The notes: generated by a model from the letters alone, not told the origin. 7,609 nt of DNA from an uncultured Microbacteriaceae bacterium (GCA_903907615.1 CAIVOR010000134.1:1-7609); one strand, 5' to 3'. Counted from the first letter of the stretch, positions 1-6,742 are shown. Numbers and translations: made by a program.

Positions 1-475
1 ACGGCAGCGAGAAAAGGTAAAACGAAATGGGCAGGTTGAACTGCGGATCCGTCTCAGTTGTCGGCACCTGGTTGATGAACAACACGACGGTCTGCCAGCG
101 CGACGAAGCCCACATGCCGGCGAAGATTCCGATAACCAGCGGAACGGCAATCGTCAGCAGTCGGCGCATCGGCTCGAGGGCCTGACGGTAGCGGTCCATC
201 TGGTCATTGAGTCGCGCGTACACGGGACGCATGCGATAGGCCGAGGCGATGCTCAGCCAGAGGGCCCCGCCCATCAGAATGACGCCCGCGAAGAAGAATC
301 CGGCCGAGCCCACCCACTCCGTCATGAGCACACCGGTGAAGCCCAGTTGGTTGTACCAGAGCACATCGCTGTACAGGCTGGCGAAGGTGAAGAACGCGAT
401 GATCAGCGCGACAACGATGACGAGGCTGATGACCACGGTGCGACGAGTGCGACGACGGGGAGTCTGACTGGACAC
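1..475 (-). CDS. UPF0182 (COG1615) family integral membrane protein, N-terminal fragment (C-terminus beyond window)
   Basis: Only the first 158 codons are present, because the gene runs off the left edge of the window. The GTG start at 473-475 is preceded by a GAAAGG Shine-Dalgarno on the minus strand (486-491) with 10 nt spacing. The protein opens with a basic cytoplasmic stretch (SSQTPRRRTRRT), followed by a hydrophobic segment at about residues 14-35. Next comes the family-typical SLYSDVLWYNQLGF (about 33-46), then two more membrane segments at about 55-77 and 106-124. A DPQFNLPISFYLFSLP motif (about 143-158) resembles the DPxFxxDxxFYxFxLP signature of this family. Full-length members are around 900-1000 residues with a large extracytoplasmic part, and their biochemical role is not established. 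The gene lies 85 nt downstream of the PDZ/Lon-like protease in the same direction, an arrangement I recall as conserved in actinobacteria. Family assignment is confident and function is unknown. Confidence 0.92.
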   Translation of the reverse strand, partial: MSSQTPRRRTRRTVVISLVIVVALIIAFFTFASLYSDVLWYNQLGFTGVLMTEWVGSAGFFFAGVILMGGALWLSIASAYRMRPVYARLNDQMDRYRQALEPMRRLLTIAVPLVIGIFAGMWASSRWQTVVLFINQVPTTETDPQFNLPISFYLFSLP

Positions 476-510
476 GAAGTGTGCGCCTTTCGTAAGCGGT
501 AGTGAACTAC

Positions 511-516
511 ATCCTA
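511..516 (-). promoter_or_regulatory. Possible -10 element (TAGGAT) for the UPF0182 gene
   Basis: Reading the minus strand in the 85-nt gap after the protease stop, TAGGAT fits the TANNNT -10 consensus of actinobacterial primary sigma factors. It would start transcription near 504, leaving a leader of about 29 nt with the GAAAGG ribosome site. I see no convincing -35 at 17-18 nt spacing. Readthrough from the upstream protease gene is equally possible, since no clear terminator separates the two. Confidence 0.3.
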
Positions 517-560
517 GGTGTGTGTCAGCACGCTCGTCTGAGAAGGTGCCGGGCGAGAGA

Positions 561-1712
561 TTACTGGCAGGTGGGGAGCTTGGCCATGGCTGCTGCGTCG
601 CCCGAGGACGCAGTAGTTACCGCCGTGACAGCCTCCTGAATAGTGGCAACCGAGAACACCTGAATGCCCGTCGGAACGTTGCCCACGACTTCGTCACAGT
701 TATCTGCCGGCGACAAGAAGAATGTTGCCCCGGCAGCCTGAGCCGAATACATCTTGAGGCGAATGCCGCCGATGGGGCCGACATTTCCGGCCGCGTCGAT
801 CGTGCCGGTTCCGGCAAACTTCTTGCCCTGAGTCATGTTGCCGGGAGTGACTTTGTCGATAATTCCCAAGGCAAACATGAGCCCCGCGCTGGGACCGCCC
901 ACATCGTTCAAGTGGATGCTGACGTCGAAGGGGTAGTCGTACGCGGTTTGCCCCAGCACGCCAATCACCGCCGTGCCTTCCTTGTTCGCCGGAGTGAGAG
1001 TTTCGGTGAGGGTCTGCTCGTCACGAATCAGTGTGACCGTGAGGGGTTGTGACGAGCCGGACGCCATGACCGCTGCACGAAGTTCATCAATGCTCAGGAC
1101 GGGCTCATCGTTGACGGCAACAATCAGGTCGTCGGGCATCAGCACGCCGTCAGCAGGCATACCTGCCGTCGTGCTGACCACGGTGGCGCCCTCGCCCACG
1201 GAGTAGCCGAGATAGGTCATGGCCGCCGCAATGGCCTCCGCCTGAGAATCGACCATCTGCGCCGCGTTGGCCTGATTGCGCTCATCCTCGGTCTGGTCCT
1301 TGGGATACACGTATTCGAAAGGGATGACGGACTGTGACGGGCTGAGGTACGCCTGGATAACGTCAAACCAGTTGGGTATGAATTCGGGTGACCCCTCCAA
1401 ACACACGGTGAGCAGATCCAGTGCTCCCGTGGTGGGGTACGTCGTTGTTCCTGAGATCTCAATCAGCGGTTCCGTGCCGTCTTCCGTCGGCGTGGGCGAG
1501 CAGTCATCAAAAACTGTTTGGTTGGCGAGCGTGTTCCACCACGGACCCGGATGTTCAATCGCGAAAGGCACCGGGATGGCGGTAATGCCAACAGTAAACA
1601 GGGCCGCGATCGTGACGAGAAGGACTCCGCGGCGGCGGCGCCGGGAGCGGGAATCCGTGGGAACGGGTGCGTGCTCGGGCGACTCGCGGTCTGTGTGGGG
1701 GAAGAGTGTCAC
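561..1712 (-). CDS. Membrane-anchored PDZ domain, Lon-type (S16) serine protease
   Basis: A 383-residue protein. An Arg-rich cytoplasmic N-terminus (SRSRRRRRG, residues 21-29) precedes one membrane helix at about 30-50, so the rest is expected outside the membrane. A PDZ-like domain lies at about 173-245, with carboxylate-loop and core residues in GMPADGVLMPDDLIVAVNDE (184-203). The C-terminal third is a Lon proteolytic domain. Its nucleophile is Ser275 in GGPSAG and its general base is Lys320 in GGIRLK, 45 residues apart, close to the spacing in Lon itself. There is no AAA+ ATPase domain, as in the YlbL-like family, so substrate handling is presumably ATP-independent. Cys71, Cys104, Cys339 and Cys382 are all outside the membrane helix and could form disulfides. 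The GTG start at 1710-1712 has only a weak AAAGA upstream, but there is no better in-frame start nearby. The gene is divergent from DUF2342 and followed by UPF0182. Its substrates are unknown. Confidence 0.93.
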   Translation of the reverse strand: MTLFPHTDRESPEHAPVPTDSRSRRRRRGVLLVTIAALFTVGITAIPVPFAIEHPGPWWNTLANQTVFDDCSPTPTEDGTEPLIEISGTTTYPTTGALDLLTVCLEGSPEFIPNWFDVIQAYLSPSQSVIPFEYVYPKDQTEDERNQANAAQMVDSQAEAIAAAMTYLGYSVGEGATVVSTTAGMPADGVLMPDDLIVAVNDEPVLSIDELRAAVMASGSSQPLTVTLIRDEQTLTETLTPANKEGTAVIGVLGQTAYDYPFDVSIHLNDVGGPSAGLMFALGIIDKVTPGNMTQGKKFAGTGTIDAAGNVGPIGGIRLKMYSAQAAGATFFLSPADNCDEVVGNVPTGIQVFSVATIQEAVTAVTTASSGDAAAMAKLPTCQ

Positions 1713-1769
1713 AAGGCAATCTTTGTCTGGGGTGCACGGGGTGTTCGCCGTCGGCGCACTAGTTCGAAC

Positions 1770-1798
1770 AGCCTAGGGGCTTTCTCGGAGGGTGTTAG
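1770..1798 (-). promoter_or_regulatory. Predicted promoter for the PDZ/Lon-like protease
   Basis: On the minus strand CTAACA (1798-1793) and TAGGCT (1775-1770) are separated by 17 nt. They match the -35 TTGACA at 4 of 6 positions and the actinobacterial TANNNT -10. Transcription would start near 1763, leaving a leader of about 50 nt. The elements sit in the 129-nt divergent region shared with the DUF2342 gene. The prediction rests on sequence only. Confidence 0.45.
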
Positions 1799-1822
1799 GG
1801 CTAGCGTATTAGTCGTAACCTG

Positions 1823-1830
1823 AAAGGTGG
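1823..1830 (+). promoter_or_regulatory. Ribosome binding site of the DUF2342 gene
   Basis: AAAGGTGG differs at one base from AAAGGAGG, the full complement of the 16S rRNA 3' end. It lies 11 nt before the GTG at 1842. A second purine run, GAGGG (1834-1838), lies only 3 nt from the start. Together they support GTG 1842. Just upstream, TAGCGT (1802-1807) and TAACCT (1816-1821) are candidate -10 boxes for the plus-strand transcript. I cannot choose between them. Confidence 0.55.
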
Positions 1831-1841
1831 CTTGAGGGCAC

Positions 1842-3191
1842 GTGACCGACAACAACGAACGCGACCCCGAAGAAGAGTTCCGCGACATGCTTCGGGGATT
1901 CCTTGAGGGGCGCGAAGGAATTGACCCGAGCAAACTGGCGGGAGCCGCCGGCCTGCCCACCGACCCCGACGCCATCTCCCGCATGATGGCCCAGCTGCAG
2001 GCGGCCATGAACGCCTCGGGTGGTGAGGGCATCAATTGGACGATGGCCATGGAGCAGGCCAAGTCGATTGCCCTCAAGAGTGTCATTCCCGTGACGGCCA
2101 TTGCGCGGGCCGAAATCGACCAGGCCTTTCACGTGGCCACACTCTGGTTGGCCGAGGCCTGTGACCTGTCCGACACGGCCGAAGAGCCTCAGTTGTTGAC
2201 CCGCCTGGAGTGGATCGAACAGACGTTCCCCCTCTGGCAGCAGCTCGCCGAACCCGTGGCCCTCAACATTTCTGAGGCCATGACCACGGTGCTCAACGAT
2301 CAAGCACCCGAAGAAATGAAGGGCATGATCGCGGGCGCGAGCAACATGATGCGTCAGGTGGGTGGCACGCTCTTCGCCATGCAACTCGGCCAGGTGTTGG
2401 GCCAGCTCTCCACCGAGGTGGTTTCGGGCGGCGACGTTGGCATTCCCGTGCTCGATATCAACCGGGCCGCTTTGCTCCCCCAGAACATGGCCGAGTTTGG
2501 TGAGGGTCTCGACATCCCCATGGACCAGGTGCACCTGTACCTCGCGGTTCGCGAAACCGCCTATGCCCGCCTGTTTCGGCACGCCAAGTGGCTGCGCCTC
2601 AATTTCCTGGCTAGCGTCACCGAATTCGCCCGGGGAATCAGCATCAATCAGGATCGACTCGAAGAGATTGCCAACAACTTCGATCCGGCGAATCCCGACG
2701 AGTTGCGCGACGCTATCGGCGCCGGCGCCCTGATTCCTCCCAAGACACCCGCTCAGCAAGCCGCGCTCGACCGCCTGGAAAATCAACTCGCCCTCATCGA
2801 GGGATGGGTGGATGTGGTCACGACCGCGGCCACGCTCCGTTTGCCGCGCGTCGATGCCATCGCCGAAACGGTGCGTCGCCGCCGCGCGTCGGGCGGACCC
2901 GCGGAGTCGGCGCTCGCGTCGCTCGTGGGCCTTGAACTTCGTCCGCGTCGACTCCGGGATGCCGTGAAAATGTGGCAGAGCGTCACCGACGCCGTGGGCA
3001 TCGAAGCGCGAGACGCGCTGTGGGATCACCCGGACGTGGTGCCGACCTCAGAAGATCTCGACAATCCCGCGGGTCTCATTGCTCGCCTCGAAGCGGCGGC
3101 CCGCGGCGAGACTCCGGCACCGGACGAGATGGACAAGGCCCTCGAGGACCTGCTGGACGGTAAGGACTTCGGACCCGGCCCCGAGAACTAA
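1842..3191 (+). CDS. DUF2342 / zincin-like (TIGR03624-type) family protein, lacking HExxH
   Basis: A 449-residue protein. Its N-terminus (EEFRDMLRGFLEGREGID, then AGAAGLPTDPDAI) and the central block HLYLAVRETAYARLFRHAKW (231-250), followed by ARGISI at 263, are typical of the DUF2342 family annotated as zinc-dependent metalloproteases or putative hydrolases. A second conserved block, LIEGWVDVVTTAA, follows at about 318-330. No HExxH motif is present anywhere. The equivalent site reads R237-E-T-A-Y241, where I recall REAAH in many actinobacterial relatives and HEVTH in the F420-associated subfamily. Protease activity is therefore doubtful. The C-terminus is acidic and low in complexity (GKDFGPGPEN). 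No signal peptide or membrane helix is seen, so it is probably cytoplasmic. The start is a GTG with the AAAGGTGG ribosome site. It is divergent from the PDZ protease and 73 nt upstream of the ThiF-like gene, possibly in one operon. Its function is not established. Confidence 0.9.
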   Translation: MTDNNERDPEEEFRDMLRGFLEGREGIDPSKLAGAAGLPTDPDAISRMMAQLQAAMNASGGEGINWTMAMEQAKSIALKSVIPVTAIARAEIDQAFHVATLWLAEACDLSDTAEEPQLLTRLEWIEQTFPLWQQLAEPVALNISEAMTTVLNDQAPEEMKGMIAGASNMMRQVGGTLFAMQLGQVLGQLSTEVVSGGDVGIPVLDINRAALLPQNMAEFGEGLDIPMDQVHLYLAVRETAYARLFRHAKWLRLNFLASVTEFARGISINQDRLEEIANNFDPANPDELRDAIGAGALIPPKTPAQQAALDRLENQLALIEGWVDVVTTAATLRLPRVDAIAETVRRRRASGGPAESALASLVGLELRPRRLRDAVKMWQSVTDAVGIEARDALWDHPDVVPTSEDLDNPAGLIARLEAAARGETPAPDEMDKALEDLLDGKDFGPGPEN

Positions 3192-3240
3192 CCTTCGTCG
3201 GAGGCCCCGGCAACCGTGTGGATGACTGGGGTCACGAAGG
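3192..3240 (+). repeat. Interrupted inverted repeat between DUF2342 and the ThiF-like gene
   Basis: Immediately after the DUF2342 stop, CCTTCGT (3192-3198) is perfectly complementary to ACGAAGG (3234-3240). An inner CCCC (3205-3208) can pair with GGGG (3228-3231). The resulting hairpin has asymmetric internal loops and no T-tract after it, so it is not a standard intrinsic terminator. The 3' arm contains the only Shine-Dalgarno-like GAAGGA (3236-3241) before the ThiF-like gene. It could be a weak attenuator or chance. Confidence 0.35.
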
Positions 3241-3264
3241 AAGCGCTGCCGTCATGATGCACGC

Positions 3265-4170
3265 ATGCATCGGATAGATCCTCGCCTGCCCCTTCTGTGG
3301 CGCACACCAACTGAGATTCAAATCGGATTCGCGCGCCCGGTCGCGGTGCTCACTGACCTCACCGCCGCTCAGGAATACGTCGTGGCGGCACTGCATTCGG
3401 GCGTGAGTGACGTGTCGCTCCGCGCCCTCGCATCGCAGCGCGGCATGCCGGCTGCTGACGTCTCGGAATTGCTCGAACGACTGAGGCCGGCACTTGAGTC
3501 AGCGACCGACGTGTCGTCACTCGGGGAACGCATCTCCGTTGCGGTGGACGGCACGGGATTGGGTGCCGCCCGAATCGCTCACACACTTGCCGACACGTCA
3601 CTGACGCGCTCGTTGTTCGCCAGCACGGCAGCCGCCGAATTATTGACCGAGTCGCCCACTCTTGAGCAGCCGCGCTCCTCGGCGTCGGCCGTTGTGGTTG
3701 TCGTCGCCACCATGGCGCTCCCTCCGGAGCGCTGTGGCCCGTGGCTGCGGCGTGGGGTGAGGCACCTGCCCGTGGTGTGGCTCGACACAGCGGTGCACGT
3801 CGGGCCGCTCATCGACCCCGGACGCACCGCCTGCTGGCACTGTGTGGAACTGGCCCGGTGTGACGCCGATGCCGCCCGGCGCGCACTCGTGACGCAGGTA
3901 GCTGGCCGACCCGCCGCGACGGAAACCACCCTTATCACGCAAGATGTGGCCCTCCGGGTGGCACGCTGGCTCGACGGCACAGACGCACCCGAACCGGGCA
4001 TGGCCCTGGTCTACGAAGCAGCTAGCGCTCGCTGGCGACAGGAGACGACGTCACCTCACGAAGCGTGTTCGTGCCACACTCCGCAAGGAAACGCGACCGC
4101 TGTCGCGCGTGACGATGTCCCGCTCCCGACGCGGCCCACGAGAGGTGCAGCCGCTCCCCCGCTCGAGTGA
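3265..4170 (+). CDS. ThiF/E1-fold cyclodehydratase-like protein with CxxC...CxC cysteine motifs (Rv3196-like)
   Basis: A 301-residue protein. Its N-terminus (RIDPRLPLLWRTPTEIQIG, 3-21) and winged-helix-like region (about 30-75) resemble the leader-binding part of TOMM 'bacteriocin biosynthesis cyclodehydratase' and ThiF-like proteins. A degenerate nucleotide-loop segment follows (ISVAVDGTGLGAARIAHTLA, 90-109), then a strand VVVVVAT (143-149) and PVVWLDTAVHVGPLIDPGRTACWHC (169-193). Cys190/Cys193 (CWHC) and Cys268/Cys270 (CSC) are the expected four ligands of a structural zinc. I see no clear ATP-adenylation residues, and no precursor peptide or YcaO gene is nearby, so a RiPP role is not supported. 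ATG 3265 is the only possible start, since an in-frame stop lies at 3223 and no other start codon intervenes. It has no well-placed ribosome site. The last 149 nt overlap uvrD2 tail to tail. Residues after about 271 look like an unconserved extension rich in Pro, Thr and Ala. Family assignment is moderate and function is unknown. Confidence 0.8.
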   Translation: MHRIDPRLPLLWRTPTEIQIGFARPVAVLTDLTAAQEYVVAALHSGVSDVSLRALASQRGMPAADVSELLERLRPALESATDVSSLGERISVAVDGTGLGAARIAHTLADTSLTRSLFASTAAAELLTESPTLEQPRSSASAVVVVVATMALPPERCGPWLRRGVRHLPVVWLDTAVHVGPLIDPGRTACWHCVELARCDADAARRALVTQVAGRPAATETTLITQDVALRVARWLDGTDAPEPGMALVYEAASARWRQETTSPHEACSCHTPQGNATAVARDDVPLPTRPTRGAAAPPLE

Positions 4171-5755
4171 GGGCGACGTACAGCAGGCGTCGCTCTTCCG
4201 CGACGGCATCAAGTCCCTGGGCATAACTGATGGGAATCAGCCCCTCTGCCACACCCACGATGTACACGGCTTTCCACTCGAGGCCCTTGACCGAATGGAT
4301 CGAGGCCAGCGTGACGGCATTCATGGTGGGCTCGTGTCGCGCCTCGGCCCGCGCCTGCAGGCTGTCCGTGAATTCACGCAGCGTGGTTCCGGGCGGAGTC
4401 TCGTCGGCCATTTCGACAATCGCGTTGAGCGCCTCCCACTTCGCACGCACAGCACCCGACGATTCGGGGGCCGATTGAGTCCAGCCCAACGCGCGCAGAA
4501 CGTCACTCACCGACTTGAACAGGGGTTCGTCGATCGGATTTACCGCGGAACCGCGCAAGGCCAGCAGTGCGCGCTTGACATCGGGCAAATCAAAAAAGCG
4601 CGTGGCGCCGGCCACCTGATAACTCACGCTCGCCTCCGTGAGAGCACGTTCGAGGTTGGCCGACTGGGCGTTGGTGCGATACAGAATGGCGATGTCGGAT
4701 GCCGCGAGGCCCGACTCGAGGTCGGACCGGATTCGGGCAGCCACACCGTAGGCCTCCTCGTGATCCGACGCGAAGGCAGACACGGTGGGCAACGGTCCCT
4801 CGTCTCGCACTGACTGCAGCACAAGCGCGCCGGCCCGATCGCGCATCAACTCGTTGGCCACGCGAACGATGGGTGTCGTGGATCGGTAGTTGCGGTCGAG
4901 GCCAATCGTGATGGCCTGGGGAAACTCGTGGTCAAAGTTGAGCAGGTAGTCGCTCGTGGCCCCCGTGAACGAGTAAATGGTCTGGCTGGCGTCACCCACC
5001 ACGCACACGTCGGCCCGATCGCCCCGCCACAGTTCGAGCAAGCGATGCTGGAGTGGCGACACGTCCTGATATTCGTCGACGACAAAGAAGCGATACTGCT
5101 CGTGCACCTGCAGCGCCACGCGCGGCTCTGCCTCAAGGAGACCTGCGGTGAGCAGCAGTACGTCTTCGAAATCAATCGACGACCGCTCGTCCTTGATGCG
5201 CTCATAGGCGCGCTGAACATCCACGCACTGTTCCACGGTGAGCGAGCCCGGCATCGACCGGGAGGCCGCACGGAGCGCATAGGCGTCAAGCGTCAGGTTG
5301 GTGACCTTGCGCCACTCGACTTCTGCGGCAACGTCCCGCAGTGACGCCGTGTCGAGTTTGAGCCCCAGGGTGGTGGCCGCCTCGGCCAGGGGGCGCGCTT
5401 TACCCTCGATGAGACGGGGAGCGGGAACACCGGTGATCTGCGGCCAAAAGTAATTGAGCTGCCGAAGCGCCGACGAGTGAAAGGTGCGTGCCGACACGTT
5501 ACCGGCGCCGAGGTCGCGCAAACGCGTGCGCATCTCTCCCGCGGCACGCTGAGTGAACGTCAGAGCCAGGATCCGCTCGGGCGAATAGGTGCCCGTGGAG
5601 ATTCCGTAGGCGATGCGGTGTGTGATGGCCCGCGTCTTGCCCGTTCCCGCGCCCGCAAGTACTCGCACGGGCCCGCGCAACGCCGTGGCTACTTGCCGTT
5701 GTTCGTCATCGAGGGCGCTGAGAATCTGCTCCGGGTCTAGCGCTTGCCCAACCAC
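4022..5755 (-). CDS. uvrD2: UvrD2-type superfamily I ATP-dependent DNA helicase, no HRDC domain
   Basis: A 577-residue SF1A 3'-5' helicase that uses ATP hydrolysis to unwind or translocate on DNA in repair. Visible motifs include Walker A AGAGTGKT (34-41), motif Ia LTFTQRAAGEM (65-75), TFHS (91-94) and Walker B VVDEYQD (225-231). Motif III is GDASQTIYSFTGA (254-266). LDRNYRS (286-292), LYRTNAQS (358-365) and SVKGLEWKAV (488-497) follow, then motif VI VALTRA (527-532). Mycobacterial UvrD2 is about 700 residues and ends in a tetracysteine linker and an HRDC domain. Here the protein stops after RSRFLAEC plus a 17-residue tail, so both are missing. The frame stays open upstream to 6121, but that part only shadows nudC. 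The GTG at 5753-5755 with an AGGAGG ribosome site 4 nt away is the credible start. It overlaps the nudC end by 19 nt and the ThiF-like gene by 149 nt. Confidence 0.92.
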   Translation of the reverse strand: MVGQALDPEQILSALDDEQRQVATALRGPVRVLAGAGTGKTRAITHRIAYGISTGTYSPERILALTFTQRAAGEMRTRLRDLGAGNVSARTFHSSALRQLNYFWPQITGVPAPRLIEGKARPLAEAATTLGLKLDTASLRDVAAEVEWRKVTNLTLDAYALRAASRSMPGSLTVEQCVDVQRAYERIKDERSSIDFEDVLLLTAGLLEAEPRVALQVHEQYRFFVVDEYQDVSPLQHRLLELWRGDRADVCVVGDASQTIYSFTGATSDYLLNFDHEFPQAITIGLDRNYRSTTPIVRVANELMRDRAGALVLQSVRDEGPLPTVSAFASDHEEAYGVAARIRSDLESGLAASDIAILYRTNAQSANLERALTEASVSYQVAGATRFFDLPDVKRALLALRGSAVNPIDEPLFKSVSDVLRALGWTQSAPESSGAVRAKWEALNAIVEMADETPPGTTLREFTDSLQARAEARHEPTMNAVTLASIHSVKGLEWKAVYIVGVAEGLIPISYAQGLDAVAEERRLLYVALTRAGERLHLSWAASGAGHRHARQRSRFLAECGTNTLREVTSSPVASER

Positions 5756-6690
5756 GTGTCCTCCTGTGGGAGCGTGGCACCCAACCAGTCTTCGATGAGG
5801 TGGCGCGCGATGGACACCGGGCCGGGCAGCTTGATGGAATCCGTGGCCGCAGCTTCGGTCAATTCGGTGCGCGTGAACCAGCGCAGCGAACGGATCTCTT
5901 CGCCATCGGCAAGGATGGCGTTGGCATCCTGACCGGCGGCGAGACGCGCCCGAAAGCCCAGCATGAGGGATGCGGGAAAGGGCCACGGCTGCGACGCCAC
6001 GTAGGTGGGGTCTTCGACGCGAAGGCCGCACTCTTCGAACATTTCGCGCACCACGGCGTCTTCGAGAGACTCGCCCGGCTCCACGTAACCGGCCAGAAGT
6101 GAGAAACGGTCTTCCTCCCACAGCGCGTTATTGCCGAGCAAAATACGATCTTCCGCATCGGTGACGACGACAATGATGGCGGCGTCGGTACGCGGAAAGA
6201 CCTGGGTGCCCGACTCGTCGACGCGCACCCAGCCGGCCTGCTGCGGCAGAACGGCCTGACCACGCTGTGGCGAAAACGAGTGCGACCTGTGCCAATGAGA
6301 CATCCCGAGCGCTTGAGTAAAGAGTCCGACGTCGAGATCGCCCAGTTCCGTGGCCGCCAATCGCAGGTCGCGCCAGTCGGCCGCCACGACCGAGGTGCGG
6401 GCCAAGGCCACGGCATCATCGGCTGAAAAAGCGGCGTCAGTCAGCACTGCGACGAATGCCGAGCCCTCGTGGTGCCCCAAGTAGATTTTGGTCAGACCGC
6501 TGACGGACTCGGGCGCCAGGTACACCACGGCTTTGTCGGCTATCAGCGTTGCGTTCTCGTGGATCACCAGAACACGGGTTTCCGGGTCACTCCACAGGTC
6601 GTCGAGGAGTTGTGGCTCGGCTCGCCGAACGGCGTCCCGGTCGTGCACCTGACGGGCCAAGGACAAGCGACGGCGAATTTCGTGCGACAT
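5737..6690 (-). CDS. nudC: NAD(+)/NADH diphosphatase NudC (Nudix; deNADing enzyme), zinc-finger cysteines lost
   Basis: A 317-residue protein. NudC hydrolyses NAD(H) to NMN(H) plus AMP and removes NAD caps from RNA 5' ends. The Nudix box is complete at 201-223 (G201, E207, then REMFEECGL 215-223), matching GX5EX7REUXEEXGU exactly, so the metal-binding glutamates are intact. The NADH-specific signature SQPWPFPASLM follows at 233-243. FPRTDAAII (165-173) and WFTRTEL (271-277) are also typical. The zinc ribbon that normally precedes the Nudix domain is degenerate. The fold flanks are there (HWHRSHSF, QQAGWVRV), but the four cysteine positions read Ser140, Arg143, Asp158 and Gly161. The ATG start has GAGG (minus strand, 6696-6699) 5 nt upstream. 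It is the first gene of a two-gene unit with uvrD2, and divergent from the phosphotransferase-like gene. The mycobacterial counterpart is Rv3199c. Confidence 0.95.
   Translation of the reverse strand: MSHEIRRRLSLARQVHDRDAVRRAEPQLLDDLWSDPETRVLVIHENATLIADKAVVYLAPESVSGLTKIYLGHHEGSAFVAVLTDAAFSADDAVALARTSVVAADWRDLRLAATELGDLDVGLFTQALGMSHWHRSHSFSPQRGQAVLPQQAGWVRVDESGTQVFPRTDAAIIVVVTDAEDRILLGNNALWEEDRFSLLAGYVEPGESLEDAVVREMFEECGLRVEDPTYVASQPWPFPASLMLGFRARLAAGQDANAILADGEEIRSLRWFTRTELTEAAATDSIKLPGPVSIARHLIEDWLGATLPQEDTWLGKR
5760..5765 (-). promoter_or_regulatory. Shine-Dalgarno of uvrD2 inside the nudC 3' end
   Basis: On the minus strand AGGAGG is followed after 4 nt by GTG (5755-5753). These bases also encode the nudC residues Gln-Glu-Asp near its C-terminus, whose TAG stop is at 5739-5737. 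This perfect ribosome site fixes the uvrD2 start and suggests translational coupling, with ribosomes finishing nudC restarting on uvrD2. Confidence 0.75.
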
Positions 6691-6742
6691 GTGATCCTCG
6701 AATGTTGTGAGACGACGTCAGCAACGAAGTGCGTGGCGTTTC

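Noticed and set aside
522..1052. Plus-strand ORF (176 codons) opposite the protease
   Set aside because: It is antisense to the Lon catalytic domain, and its translation shows no domain.
1809..3029. Long minus-strand ORF (406 codons) antisense to DUF2342
   Set aside because: It is a Gly/His/Arg-rich translation with no recognisable motif, lying opposite a well-supported family gene. Long antisense frames are common in GC-rich DNA.
3192..3240. Intrinsic terminator after DUF2342
   Set aside because: The inverted repeat has a long interrupted loop and no T-run on the plus strand.
3944..4813. Plus-strand ORF (289 codons) antisense to uvrD2
   Set aside because: The composition is Arg/Gly-rich and has no family features. 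UvrD motifs on the other strand explain the sequence.
5756..6121. N-terminal extension of the uvrD2 frame to an upstream ATG
   Set aside because: The extra 122 residues are an Arg-rich shadow of nudC. The GTG at 5755 has a perfect ribosome site, and helicase homology begins just after it.
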